A stretch of DNA of 64,000 bases from Pseudo-nitzschia pungens. Taxonomy: Eukaryota; Bacillariophyta; Bacillariophyceae; Bacillariales; Bacillariaceae. Below are positions 13,001 to 23,457 of this stretch, piece by piece. The DNA is taken from the NCBI GenBank assembly GCA_037355855.1, contig CM074758.1:841001-905000 (forward strand), in the 5' to 3' direction. A program made the position numbers and the translations under genes. The first letter of the stretch is position 1; the number at the start of each line of letters is the position of its first letter. The notes below the pieces were generated by a model that did no database searches, was not told the DNA's origin, and was given only the letters and a program-made list of their open reading frames with translations.

Positions 13001-14430
13001 TCTTTACAGTACAAAATCCACGCGTCCAACCTAGCAAAACCCATGTATGTTATTTGCTCCCGTGCAAATCGACGCGTTACTATCCCCTGTATATTGACGC
13101 GTTACTGCTTGCTGTCCGACCTGTATTATTGACGCGTTGCTGCTTGCTGGTGCTTGCTGTATTATCAACGCGTTGCTGCTTGCTGCTGCTGTTTGCTATC
13201 CCCTGTAATATATTGACGCTTTGCTGCTGCTCGCTGCTGTATCGATTTCGTCTTGGCTGCGCTAGGGTATCCCCTTACAGTACATAATCCACGCGTCGAA
13301 CCTAGCAAAACCCATGTATGTTATTTGCTCCCCTGCAAATCGACGCGTTACTATCCCCTGTATATCGACGCGTTGCTCGCTGTCCCCTGTCGTATTATCG
13401 ACGCGTTGCTAGCTATCCCCTGTATTATCGACGCGTTGCTGCTGCTGTCCCCTGTCGTATTATCGACGCGTTGTATTATCGACGCGTTGCTGCTGCTGTC
13501 CCCTATATTATCGACGCGTTGCTTGCTGCTGTCCCCTGTATTATTATCGACGCGTTGACGCGTTGCTTGCTGCTGTCCCCTGTCGTATTATCGACGCGTT
13601 GCTTGCTGCTGTCCCCTGTTGTATTATCGACGCGTTACTGTCCCCTGTATTATCGACGCGTTGTATTATCGACGCGTTACTCGCTGTCCCCTGTATTATC
13701 GACGCGTTACTCGCTGTCCCCTGTACAGTATCGACGCGTTACTCGCTGTCCCCTGTATTATCGACGCGTTGTATTATCGACGCGTTACTCGCTGTCCCCT
13801 GTATTATCGACGCGTTGTATTATCGACGCGTTGCTGCTGCTGTCCCCTGTATTATCGACGCGTTGTATTATCGACGCGTTACTCACTGTCCCCTGTATTA
13901 TCGACGCGTTGTATTATCGACGCGTTACTCGCTGTCCCCTGTATTATCGACGCGTTACTCGCTGTCCCCTGTACAGTATCGACGCGTTACTAGCTGTCCC
14001 CTGTATTATCGACGCGTTGCGACGTGTTGCTGCTGCTGTCCCCTGTATTATCGACGCGTTGTATTATCGACGCGTTGCTGCTGCTGTCCCCTGTATTATC
14101 GTCGCGTTGCTGCTGCTTGCTGCTATATCGATTTCGTCTTGGCTGCGCTAGGGTATCCCCTTACAGTACAAAATCCACGCGTTGAACCTAGCAAAACCCT
14201 GTATTATCAACGCGTTGCTACTGCTCGCTTGCTGTCCCCCCCCTGCTCTATCGATTTTATCTTGGCTGCGCTAGGGTATCTCTTTCCAGTACAAAAACAA
14301 CGCGTCGAACCTAGCAAAACCCTATCCCCATATCGACGCTTCGCTGCTGTTTGCTGTTTGCTACTCGCTGTTTGCCACTTCTTGCTGTTTGATGTTGCTG
14401 CTTGCTGTCAACCTGTTTCGACTGAGCTGT
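10085..14430 (+). repeat. 4.3-kb minisatellite with ACGCGT monomers
   Basis: The core monomer is TGTATTATCGACGCGT followed by a variable TGCTGCTGCTGTCCCC stretch, repeated well over 100 times with drift. From about 11260 on, a second ~80-bp unit is interspersed at least nine times (near 11265, 11370, 11940, 12070, 12810, 12965, 13238, 14123 and 14248). It reads CTTGGCTGCGCTAGGGTATC...CTAGCAAAACCC. Monomers differ in length by amounts that are not multiples of three, so all three plus frames stay open over long stretches and encode variants of YYRRVAAAVPCIIDALLLLSP. I treat these frames as by-products, not genes. Confidence 0.92.
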
Positions 14431-14496
14431 GATGTGTCGTTACGTGTTATTATTGTGTTCTTTTTTGCATTTACATAAGTTTGCCATGGTTTGCTG

Positions 14497-15409
14497 TGTT
14501 GATATCCGCTCGTCAGCGGTCTTCGGGGAACTTAATCGTAGATAAACGTCTTGTACTGTGTACTAAAATAGGGCAAAAGCCTTAACAACGATAATACATA
14601 AAGTTCTGGCAAATCGTGAGTCTACAGTGGACTGTTCAAGGCCTATTGCATACACTCAAGCAATACAAAGCACTTCCCTAGAGGTACATCGGAATCGGTC
14701 GTAAAGGAGGGCATGATAGGTGTGTTTATTTTAGAGCATAAAAGAAAGAGTGAAAGGAGCTGAGCCAAAGCGCTCAGCTCTGTATCGTGACATCGATTCG
14801 CTAACTCGCTAACTCGTATAATAACAGAACTCCTGTAGCTCTGGTACTGTATCCTACGAGTAGCGTACCGTATCGGAGTATCGTAGGTATCTCCGATTAA
14901 TTAGAATCGTGTGCTGGCTCACTTATGCTAGCACGTTTGGTAACTGTTTGGGCCGGGTATCCAGTCATGGTATATATTGTACACCAATGACCCGACCCCG
15001 GCGGTAGCATCATATCTTAGCATTGGTATCATGGTAGGTTAGCATCTTTCAGTATCTCGTATCATTAGCAACCCTAACCCTGTAGTATTTAGCTACACCA
15101 TAAAAGGTGCTTTACTCGGGGTACGTACGATTGGTACAAATCGTACGCGGCGACCCTAGTAAACTCTGCTAGCATCCATACTAGACAGGATAGGTCTGCT
15201 GCTAAGCCTGCTGCTAAGCCTGCTGCTAAGCCTGTTGCTAAGCCTGTTGCTAAGCCTGTTGCTAAGCCTGTATGCTACCAATTAGCACACACCTCAGCAC
15301 TCAGCTCAGCACCTGTTAGTCAGCTACTGGATGTTGCTGGCTGTAGACCCAGTAGCCCTTCTACACAGGAGCCTTAGCACAGATCATAGCACCACCTTGA
15401 ATATCTTCA
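14497..15409 (-). repeat. 3' LTR of the Copia element
   Basis: It is 913 bp. In element orientation it starts TGAAGATATTCAAGG and ends GGATATCAACA, with TG...CA ends and a short imperfect inverted terminal repeat. It contains a 12-bp motif GCTAAGCCTGTT/CTGCT repeated about six times near 15195-15270 (plus-strand reading). It matches 23458-24370 without a difference I could find. Confidence 0.93.
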
Positions 15410-16080
15410 TAGTCCCCGTGATTCATGCTAGTGCCTGTACGAGCAACCATACTGGTCCCCGGAAACTGATACTTCCGGGGAAACACCAATACTCTTGCTT
15501 GTTGTACCAGAACACTTGGATGGATCATAACAGAATTCAGGGATGCTTCCATGTAACTTGTCAGAGGTCAAACTGCACCAAATATTGCAGTTCTTCTATC
15601 AGAGGCCCGGCTGATTCGTAGTTCAAGAAAAAAAAAGGGGGGCGGACCATAGGACATTTTGCCCTTTGGTTCCACTCCTCGACACGTACGAGGAGATCAA
15701 TAAATCAGCCTATTGTCGTTCAAGTTTATAGTCCCCGGAACCGGTGTACCGGAGACTCCCAAATACATAACATAGGATCAGGTCGGATCGAAATCTGTTG
15801 CAACCAAATAATCCATAATCCGTAATCGGAATCCGCTGCGCCCCGAATCAAGATTGCGGCATTCAGAATAAGGTTGCAATAAGGGTCGAAATCGAAGCCA
15901 GAATCAGTTGCGTTCGAAGAATCCGTTGCGTCCGAAATCAAAAAACGAAATCGAAATCGTAACGATCGAAGGACTCGTAATCGAAATCCGAGTTGCGGTC
16001 CCCGGGACCTCGAAATAACAGATCGCGTCCACACTGCTTGCCAGAGATAAAAGTACCTCAAATAATGCAGCTGGAGCAAT
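15410..16080 (-). other. 3' untranslated region of the Copia element
   Basis: About 670 bp lie between the pol stop and the 3' LTR. Near the LTR edge the element strand reads CACGGGGACTA, a weak purine-rich tract that could serve as the plus-strand primer. A run of A followed by G at 15626-15645 (plus strand) gives a polypyrimidine tract on the element strand. No coding sequence is supported. Confidence 0.5.
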
Positions 16081-19000
16081 TTACCACATGCATCGAGCGC
16101 AATGGTCTTTCAGAGCCGGACCATTCAGCAACTTAGTGAATAAATCAGCAATGTTGGTCTCACCAGGCTCCTTTGCGATTCGGATCGTCCCAGCAGCAAT
16201 AGACTCGCGCGCCTTGTGGTAAGCAACGCTGTTGTGCTTCTTGTTGCATGGACTCTCCGGCCTGGTGGTGTTCTTAACAACAGACTCGTTGTCACAGTAC
16301 ACATTGGTAGGACCTTCAATAGGGACGCCCATCATCCTGAGCTTGTATCTAAGATCCTCAATCAGTTCAATGGCAATTCGGAGTGCAACTATCTCAGAAC
16401 CAAAGGTTGAGGTCTCCACAGTGGTCTGGCGTTTGCTGAACCACAGGATAGGGGCTCTGTTTACAAAGATGATAATTCCGGTATGGGACCTTCTTGTTGC
16501 TTTGCATCCGGCATGATCGGCGTCAACAAAACAGCTCATAATAACTGCTTTTCCAAGGGGTTCAGGAGCATCCGGTGGCAATACCTCCTTGGCATCTGGA
16601 TAGAACTCACTCCAATCACAGTCGGGGAATCTGGTTTCATCCACTTCAGGACGCGTCTCGTCAAATACTAGCTTGGATCGAGCGTGCGCCTTGAGATAGG
16701 CAAACATGTGCAATACTTGATTCAAATGCCCTGTTCTTGCTTGGGCTAGGTACCTGGACATGAGGGATACAGGCATGACCAAATCAAGTCTTCCAAGTTC
16801 GCACAACCATCTCAAGACGCCAATCAATCCTTGGTAGTAGTTCTGCTTGCTTGGATCCAGCTCGGCGGTTACATCAACCTCTGGACGATAATCGGATGTC
16901 AACGGGGTAGACACCTTGTTCGGAAGGTGCTTGTAACCATACTGCTCGGTGCCAAGCTCCTTCTCTACTGCGTCGATGGCTTTCTTAGCATATTTCTCGG
17001 AGGACATCGCCCACTTGGGAATTGGATCGTCTTCGACCACATGCGAATGGACATCAGCGCCCAGATACAGGGTTGGAACTTCTATAGTCCCGTCCTTCAG
17101 CGTGAAGCGCTGCTCGATACTTTCCAACTGCCGTCGGGGGTCCTCACTGCAACAGATAATATCGTCGACGTATGCAATCAGGTATGCCCAGTACCTAGAA
17201 CCATCCTTTCGCGTCTCCACTCGCATATGAACATCAGGGTCAGCTTTGCAAGGCTGATACCCTAGCGTTCGTAGGTGCTTGGTCAAATAGGATCGGAACG
17301 ACGCGCCTGCAACAGGAAGTCCATACAGTGCTCGAACGATCTTACATACCTGACCTACCAAATGCTGGGGGAAACCATCTTCAGCCCGTGCAACTAAATA
17401 GTACTTCTTCTTGATCGGCGCTGTAAGATATGCGTTCTGTATGTCCGCAGACAGCACATCCAAATTGTTCAGCGCTGCCAACAGGAAGAAGATACGGACT
17501 GAATCCCTGCTTGGAACACTGCTGAAGGTATGTTCCTTAGCTGTGGCTTGTACCTTGTGGCCATCGGCGACAAGCCGTGCTTTCCTTGTGAGAGACCCCA
17601 ACTTCACGTCAAAGATCATGTGCGTCGTGATCTTGCTGAATCCTTCGGCCTTCAGACCTTCGACGGTGTAGCTGGAGTCAAACTCGAACGCCATCTCGTT
17701 GTTTCTCATCTCCTTCGCAATCGCCTTCTCCCAATAGTCCGTTCCCGTCTTTCGGTCGATGGCAAGAGCTTCAGGGATGGAATGTGGTAGCTCCACTCCG
17801 AACTTGTGCGTTCTATCCCAGTACTTGTTTCGCTTGGTGGCCTTGAGGATTCGCTTCTTCCTTCGTAGTACGTGGTGGATCCACCATCGAAATGCTGGCT
17901 GATCCGAGATCTTGGCGGATATGGCGTACTCTGCGGTCTGCACAGGAAAGGACTCTTTCAGATCGCTCAACTTACACCAGGATTCGGTTCCGTCTTTCCA
18001 ACTGACGAGCAATCGCCATCCCTTCGTTGTAGGCCTTGGGACTTTGCGACCATACTTGTTGGTGATCGTCGCATCTTGCTTCCTAACGGCAGATCCGTCC
18101 TTCTCGTGATCGATAATCTCGTCCAGTAGAGAGAACATTCGTCCGTCGTCATCGATCTCGCTGTACATGCTCTCAGCAACGATATTGGCGGTGTACTGCT
18201 CGATGGAACCATCTGGAAACTGCAGATCATACATTCTGGTATCAAGGATAGGGTTATCATTCCTCTTACCAATCGGATTGCCATTAAGATCAGCAGAACG
18301 ATTCTTCACAACACACCGTAGTCGTTCATCGCCCTTCTGGATCATGACATTGTTACCAATATACTCATCATAGTCATCCCCATCAGGTATGAGGTCGTCG
18401 ATATCTGGAATAGAGGCTTCAGGCTCGGCGAGCTCCCACCTTTCTTGGTGACCCTCAAATAACTCAGCAGGGGGATCAGGGTACGTAGCTTGGAACTTTG
18501 CGTCGTTATCCTCAACCTTGTCCCCGATCTTGGATTCCACTGCTTGGTCAAATGAGTCCATATAGCGCTTGACGTCATGGGAACGCCATTCTTCTTCAGT
18601 AACAGCACGGACTGTGTTAGTGCTTACCGGCATGGCCGCCTCGTTCAGGATCCAGTGGCAGTCTCCGCCTCCGAATCGGTCACCGCACGGGCCAAGCCAT
18701 CGTCCCAGCTTCTCGGTCCCATCAGAGAGATCAACCCAATAGACGAAATCATACCATTCATGGGCTTGGTACAGAGATATGTCAGGCATGTACCCATGTA
18801 CAATTTCGAACGGCGTTCGACCCATCATCGTAGGATCACTGGAAGCAGTGCGTTGTCGGATGGCAGCAACGAGCTCTCCGCAGAAAGCCCACAGGCGCTT
18901 GGGGGATCGTTTCCGGGCCGTCTTCTTACGTATACTTCTGCTGATATGGCCGATGCTGAGCTCCGCGCGATTCTGGAAGGGACATCTTGGCTGGATGAAA

Positions 19001-20595
19001 GTCTGGTGGATATGGTTTTTGCTGACGACCTTATTCCATGGAGTCTTGTAAGTACCAGGGGCGCCTTGCTCTCGAGCGCCATCAGATATCAAATGCTCGG
19101 GGATACCGACGTCGTGGATGAAAATCTTCAGGCCTTCATACGCTTGCTTCTTGCCCTGTATAGGTATGAACTCGTCGTAGCCCTTACCATTACTGAAAAC
19201 TTGGGCGGCTGAATCTTGTCGCATGATGCTCGGGACCTTTGCCATCCAGGTGTCGGTGTACCATTTGCCAGCCGCGATGCGCTTGTTTCGGAAGCTCTGC
19301 GTTGGCAATCGGCGAACAAGGGGATGCATAGGGTTGCGGAACCCTTTCTGCGTCGTGACTCGAAGAGTATCCGCAGCCTTTCTCGGAGATACATCCCAAA
19401 TCTTGGATAGACGGTCGGAGTCGATCTTGCAGTATCGTTCGGTGTCAATCGTCGGACCCCACTTGGCTCGTCTGGCGATAGTGTCGAGCTCGGGATCGAC
19501 TGGTTCGACTGCATCGTCCCATCGTACATGCTTGTAGACGGATGACAAGCAGACGGGAGAACTGTGACGGGGATCCAATTCGAAGCGCTCACGGCCGTCG
19601 GTGTAGGCGCGCTCGTACAACGGCGTATGCAGGGCATTGATTGTAAGACTTGGTACTGCTGCGTCCTCGTCTACATCATCGTCCCCGCAAGTCTTCAATG
19701 AATCGCCCGAATGAAAAAGAGAAGATAGCCGCGCATCCAGACGCGAGTCGGATGCGATCGCACATGGGGTCAGATCACGGCGGGTACAGAGTTGCTGAAG
19801 GCTCCGCAGCTTGTACTTCTCATAGCAATCATGTGGCGGTAGAATCAGCTCATCGCTCCGAAGAGGTTCGTCGTACAAATGGGGACTGAAATTGGACCGT
19901 GTTTCGACGGGCTCCAACTTGCGCTTGTTCGTCTTGGACCTCTTGGACTGCTTCGTGGTCGGCGCGGACGCATGGGGCGTCCCCGCGCGAAGGACAGACA
20001 ACGTCGGATTCAACGGATGGGATCCGTCGATGGCTTCTTCGGCTTGCTCGAACTTCTTGCTCTTCGGGTCCCAAGGGAAGTCTCGGGTAGCAACGACATG
20101 ATCGCATGTAGCCATTTCATGCTTGGTTGGCTTGCGGGAAGGGAAATAGGACACGACCCCATCAAGCAAGAGCTTGATGTCGAGGGTGTGTCCCGCATGG
20201 GGATCTTCAGGATCGGTATTGTCAATATGGATGGAGTGACTGGACTGTTCATCATACTGACGGGGCGTTTCGCTGACACGATTGGGATGGCAATCCCGTA
20301 TCTGATTCGGACAAATCAAGCTGTGGGACAACTTGTCGCCAAAATACAGGGCTTCGTGGAAATAAATCAACCAAACTTTCCCGTTGGTATCTGTGTAGGC
20401 CGTAACACAGGTCCCAATAGGAATGTTCTTGATAGGCTCGAGCTCAGGCGAAAAAGGATGAACATCGACGTGGCTGACGACTTGGTCTTCAAGCAAGATC
20501 ATATTGGAACCGGCGGCAGTCGTATCAGCGTGGCTGTCCAGCTCGCACTGTCCCTCAGGACTCGGGCGCGCGCGCGGCAGATCCATCTGGTACAA
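16081..20595 (-). CDS. pol: Copia Pol polyprotein (protease, integrase, RT, RNase H)
   Basis: The 1,504-aa polyprotein supplies the enzymes for reverse transcription and integration. The aspartic protease motif ELDSHADTTAAGSN is at about residues 17-30. The integrase core has acidic residues in WYTDTW, LISDGAREQ and QNRAELSIG; I do not see a clear HHCC zinc domain before it. Reverse transcriptase begins near SADIQNAYLTAPI and carries the catalytic AYVDDIICC. RNase H has CFVDADHAG, STFGSEIVAL and YCDNES, i.e. its D-E-D residues. The C-terminus has the usual Copia ending NIADLFTKLL. No internal stop or frameshift is present. Its frame is the same as gag's. The open frame reaches back through 14 codons upstream of the first Met to a single TGA that ends gag, so the first ATG may not be the real start. 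Confidence 0.95.
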   Translation of the reverse strand: MYQMDLPRARPSPEGQCELDSHADTTAAGSNMILLEDQVVSHVDVHPFSPELEPIKNIPIGTCVTAYTDTNGKVWLIYFHEALYFGDKLSHSLICPNQIRDCHPNRVSETPRQYDEQSSHSIHIDNTDPEDPHAGHTLDIKLLLDGVVSYFPSRKPTKHEMATCDHVVATRDFPWDPKSKKFEQAEEAIDGSHPLNPTLSVLRAGTPHASAPTTKQSKRSKTNKRKLEPVETRSNFSPHLYDEPLRSDELILPPHDCYEKYKLRSLQQLCTRRDLTPCAIASDSRLDARLSSLFHSGDSLKTCGDDDVDEDAAVPSLTINALHTPLYERAYTDGRERFELDPRHSSPVCLSSVYKHVRWDDAVEPVDPELDTIARRAKWGPTIDTERYCKIDSDRLSKIWDVSPRKAADTLRVTTQKGFRNPMHPLVRRLPTQSFRNKRIAAGKWYTDTWMAKVPSIMRQDSAAQVFSNGKGYDEFIPIQGKKQAYEGLKIFIHDVGIPEHLISDGAREQGAPGTYKTPWNKVVSKNHIHQTFIQPRCPFQNRAELSIGHISRSIRKKTARKRSPKRLWAFCGELVAAIRQRTASSDPTMMGRTPFEIVHGYMPDISLYQAHEWYDFVYWVDLSDGTEKLGRWLGPCGDRFGGGDCHWILNEAAMPVSTNTVRAVTEEEWRSHDVKRYMDSFDQAVESKIGDKVEDNDAKFQATYPDPPAELFEGHQERWELAEPEASIPDIDDLIPDGDDYDEYIGNNVMIQKGDERLRCVVKNRSADLNGNPIGKRNDNPILDTRMYDLQFPDGSIEQYTANIVAESMYSEIDDDGRMFSLLDEIIDHEKDGSAVRKQDATITNKYGRKVPRPTTKGWRLLVSWKDGTESWCKLSDLKESFPVQTAEYAISAKISDQPAFRWWIHHVLRRKKRILKATKRNKYWDRTHKFGVELPHSIPEALAIDRKTGTDYWEKAIAKEMRNNEMAFEFDSSYTVEGLKAEGFSKITTHMIFDVKLGSLTRKARLVADGHKVQATAKEHTFSSVPSRDSVRIFFLLAALNNLDVLSADIQNAYLTAPIKKKYYLVARAEDGFPQHLVGQVCKIVRALYGLPVAGASFRSYLTKHLRTLGYQPCKADPDVHMRVETRKDGSRYWAYLIAYVDDIICCSEDPRRQLESIEQRFTLKDGTIEVPTLYLGADVHSHVVEDDPIPKWAMSSEKYAKKAIDAVEKELGTEQYGYKHLPNKVSTPLTSDYRPEVDVTAELDPSKQNYYQGLIGVLRWLCELGRLDLVMPVSLMSRYLAQARTGHLNQVLHMFAYLKAHARSKLVFDETRPEVDETRFPDCDWSEFYPDAKEVLPPDAPEPLGKAVIMSCFVDADHAGCKATRRSHTGIIIFVNRAPILWFSKRQTTVETSTFGSEIVALRIAIELIEDLRYKLRMMGVPIEGPTNVYCDNESVVKNTTRPESPCNKKHNSVAYHKARESIAAGTIRIAKEPGETNIADLFTKLLNGPALKDHCARCMW

Positions 20596-20637
20596 TAGCC
20601 GGCCAACCTTACTTAATTTCGGGCACCGGCCGTCGTT

Positions 20638-22530
20638 TCAGTTCTTGGGGGTCTGTCCTTGGTTCGAGCCGTTGCCCTTCCTCTTGCCCTTCTTGCGCCC
20701 CTTGGGCCCAAAACTGTTTCCTGCGCCTTGGGTCGCGTTCGCGTTCGCGGGGGCAGCAGACGCAGACGTGGTAGAACTAGTAGACTGAATAGTTCGAGCT
20801 TTTTTTTGCTGGCGGAGGTCATACAACTGCTTGCGTTGTTCCTTGGAGAAGGTCTTGTAGACTTCATAGGGATACTGTTTGTCCTCAATCTTGCCGCTGT
20901 ACGATCCACCCTTGTTGCCTTGGTTGCCACCACCTTGGTGGACAGAGGAGATACTTCGCGCTCGCTTGGTTGAAGCCGCACCCATCTTGCGTATGCCAAG
21001 GCACCTCTTGAAGTACGAGACGCATTCGTTGAAGTCCTTGGTGTACTTGTCGGTTTCAAAGATCTGGATCTTGGGGTTCTCAAACCGATCGTCTTGGATG
21101 CTGTGGATGAAACGCATGGTGAAGTCCTCTTCGTCGTGCAACTTGTTGTGGTTGGAGAGCGTAGTCTGGAAATTCAACCAAGTTCTGCAGTGCTTCTCAA
21201 AGTCGTATGTTCGAGAGTCTCCTGTGTAGCGGGAGGTGTACATGCCGGTACGGACCTTGTCAAGAATAGCCGCGACGTTGGTTGCGGAGAAGGCATTCTC
21301 GTAGAGATGTAGGAAAGCCGCTCGGGCGTTCCCAGTTGGGTTCTTCGCGTCTTTGTACCTTCGAGTGTAGGCCCAGGCAGGGCCATCACGAACTGCGTTG
21401 CAGAGCAACACCCAAACGTCGTGGTTGTCAGTGACAAATTGCGGGCCTTCAAGCGTGGCGCATCGAACATTATAATCCATCCAGTTGGAAAAAAATCCGT
21501 CCTTCCCAACAGTGGCGGATCTCTCTGCTGCAGTCACCGTCTCTTGCTCCTTCGGACGGATGACGTATGATAGGGGGAACCCTTGTTCATTATACTGAAA
21601 GCGGAGGAACTGACGAAAACTTTCTTCCCATTGACGGAAGTTGTCAAGGTTGGTGAGCTTCGGCGGAGTAGTGGACGAGGAGACGGCCTCCTTGTCAGCG
21701 GTCTGCATTTCATGTAGGCGTTGGCGAGTTCGGTCGGCTGCGAGGGGATCACTAAGCCAAGTATGGGCTGTAGGCTTGATACCAATGAGAGGTTGGTAGT
21801 GGATCCACTCCGAAAGAAGCTGAAAGGATTGTCGGAAGGATAGTCCGATGAATACTCGTTCATGGTAGGGGCACATCGGATGACGACCCCCATTGAAGTC
21901 ACGGAGGTACTTGGGGAGTTCCTTGGCAGAGAGCTGTTGGATGGACTCGATGCTGTTGAGACCATTTCGGAATAGTTCATCCGCCGTATCACTGTTACTG
22001 AAGCCAGAGAGGATCTTGTGGAGGTCTAACTCCCTTGAGCTGAGCTTTGCTCCATTCTTGTATCCAGAGATTCCACCATTAGCTTGGGCTGTGGCATGGG
22101 CTTGGAGGATTTCAGGACCGGCTCCTGTAGGGGCGGCGACAGGAGCTGGAGCTGGGGCACGAGCGGCGGCGGCAGCAGCAGCAGCGGCAGCTTCAGCAGC
22201 AATCCGAGCTGCGTTCTCGTTGCGCATTGCTCTCAGTTCTTGAATAGCAGCAAGCAGGATCATCTCAGATCGGGGTTGGATGTCAAGGTTGGGTTCTTGT
22301 TGGACTCTGGAGCCTCCAAACGCAGCAGGGACAGCAGGAGCAATAGGAGGGACTCCAGGCGCTCCGACAGGGGGGAGCGCTCCAGCAGGGGGAACACCGG
22401 CTCCAGCGGCGACTCCAGGTGGAGGAGCGTCGACTCCGGCTCCGGGGACAGCTTCACCACCATCTCCAGGGGCGGCGTCTCCGGCGGCGGCTGCAGCGGC
22501 GGCGGCTTGGCTTCTAGTTTGCTTGGCCAT
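20638..22530 (-). CDS. gag: Gag-like protein of the Copia element
   Basis: This 630-aa protein precedes pol in the element and should form the particle shell. The N-terminus is Ala/Pro/Gly-rich low-complexity sequence for about 130 residues. A mixed helical region follows with EELFRNGLNSIESIQQLSAKE-like and FRQFLRFQYNEQGFPLSYV-like stretches, as in large Copia gags. The C-terminus is basic and Gln/Gly/Asn-rich (GGGNQGNKGGSYSG, PKGRKKGKRKGNG). There is no CCHC zinc knuckle, so RNA binding probably depends on the basic tail. The start ATG at 22530 heads the frame. Gag ends at TGA 20638-20640, in the same frame as pol. Confidence 0.85.
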   Translation of the reverse strand: MAKQTRSQAAAAAAAAGDAAPGDGGEAVPGAGVDAPPPGVAAGAGVPPAGALPPVGAPGVPPIAPAVPAAFGGSRVQQEPNLDIQPRSEMILLAAIQELRAMRNENAARIAAEAAAAAAAAAARAPAPAPVAAPTGAGPEILQAHATAQANGGISGYKNGAKLSSRELDLHKILSGFSNSDTADELFRNGLNSIESIQQLSAKELPKYLRDFNGGRHPMCPYHERVFIGLSFRQSFQLLSEWIHYQPLIGIKPTAHTWLSDPLAADRTRQRLHEMQTADKEAVSSSTTPPKLTNLDNFRQWEESFRQFLRFQYNEQGFPLSYVIRPKEQETVTAAERSATVGKDGFFSNWMDYNVRCATLEGPQFVTDNHDVWVLLCNAVRDGPAWAYTRRYKDAKNPTGNARAAFLHLYENAFSATNVAAILDKVRTGMYTSRYTGDSRTYDFEKHCRTWLNFQTTLSNHNKLHDEEDFTMRFIHSIQDDRFENPKIQIFETDKYTKDFNECVSYFKRCLGIRKMGAASTKRARSISSVHQGGGNQGNKGGSYSGKIEDKQYPYEVYKTFSKEQRKQLYDLRQQKKARTIQSTSSTTSASAAPANANATQGAGNSFGPKGRKKGKRKGNGSNQGQTPKN

Positions 22531-23457
22531 GGTTGACTTTGCTTGACTTGCTTTGAGTAACTAACTTGCTTCGGATTTCTAAACCAAATTCTTTTGTGGT
22601 GGGGACTGTCTCCATCCAAGTTGTCGATCGAAGGTTCTGTATCGGTCTCGTGTCGACGTTCGAAAGAAAAGGTATCGCGTATCACGTCAGCGTTTCGGTG
22701 TCAACACTTTCGTGTCAACAGTTTCGTGCCGACGTCTAAAAAGGTATCCGCATCGATGGTTCCGATTCGATGGTTGGCTAGAAAGGTATCCATTTCCGGT
22801 CCGATGGTTGGATGGTTGGTTATGACCAAAAGAAGAATTCTATCTGGTCTTTCTGCTCTGCTCTGGACCAACCGATTTGATTCTGAGATATGACAGATCT
22901 CAGGGTTCTTGGCTTGTCTGATTCCAAATTCCCTTGGCTAAAATCAAAAAATCGGTGGTATAGCAGGTTCGAGGTTTCGGATGGGACTGACGTCATGTCG
23001 TTGGTCTGCTCGACACTGTCTTCACTGGAAAGTACGTGGTGGTCTGTCTCCACGAAAATTCTTTTCCTTTTCCAGCGTTGTCCTATCCCGGCAAACGTCC
23101 CCTTGAATCCTGTAAAATAACAGGGAATCATGGACGCTGCTTTCTCCACGTCCATCATGCTCCTTCCCCACCGGACTGAGCCTCCATGGAGCCACCATGA
23201 CGCTCAGCTACTGATATGAATACCAATAGATCCGCAGAGGTGGATGTGCGGACTCCGGTCGGTTCGCGGGTCTAGGGAAGGGCTCCCCATTGACATCAGG
23301 GATCTCGCGATGTCAGCTGCTGGTCCAGTTACAGCTGAGGTTTTACATCCAAGTGTAGGCATGGATGCCAGTGGTGATCAGCCAGCTGGGTTTCATCACG
23401 CGCTCTAGCCGGCGTCCCGGTTCGTAGTGTGGGTCGAGCGGTGGGTCTGATAAACTG
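22531..23457 (-). other. Leader and primer-binding region of the Copia element
   Basis: About 930 bp lie between the 5' LTR and gag. Directly after the LTR end, the element strand reads CAGTTTATCAGACCCACC. Its TATCAGA core resembles the initiator-Met tRNA complement (TGGTATCAGA) used by many Copia elements, so 23440-23457 is a candidate primer-binding site. The match is partial and the host tRNA is unknown. Confidence 0.5.

Noticed and set aside
10330..14432. Long plus-strand frames of 200-290 codons in all three phases (YYRRVAAAV..., IIDALLLLSP...)
   Set aside because: They are the translation of the minisatellite. Monomer lengths drift out of phase and no frame is favoured.
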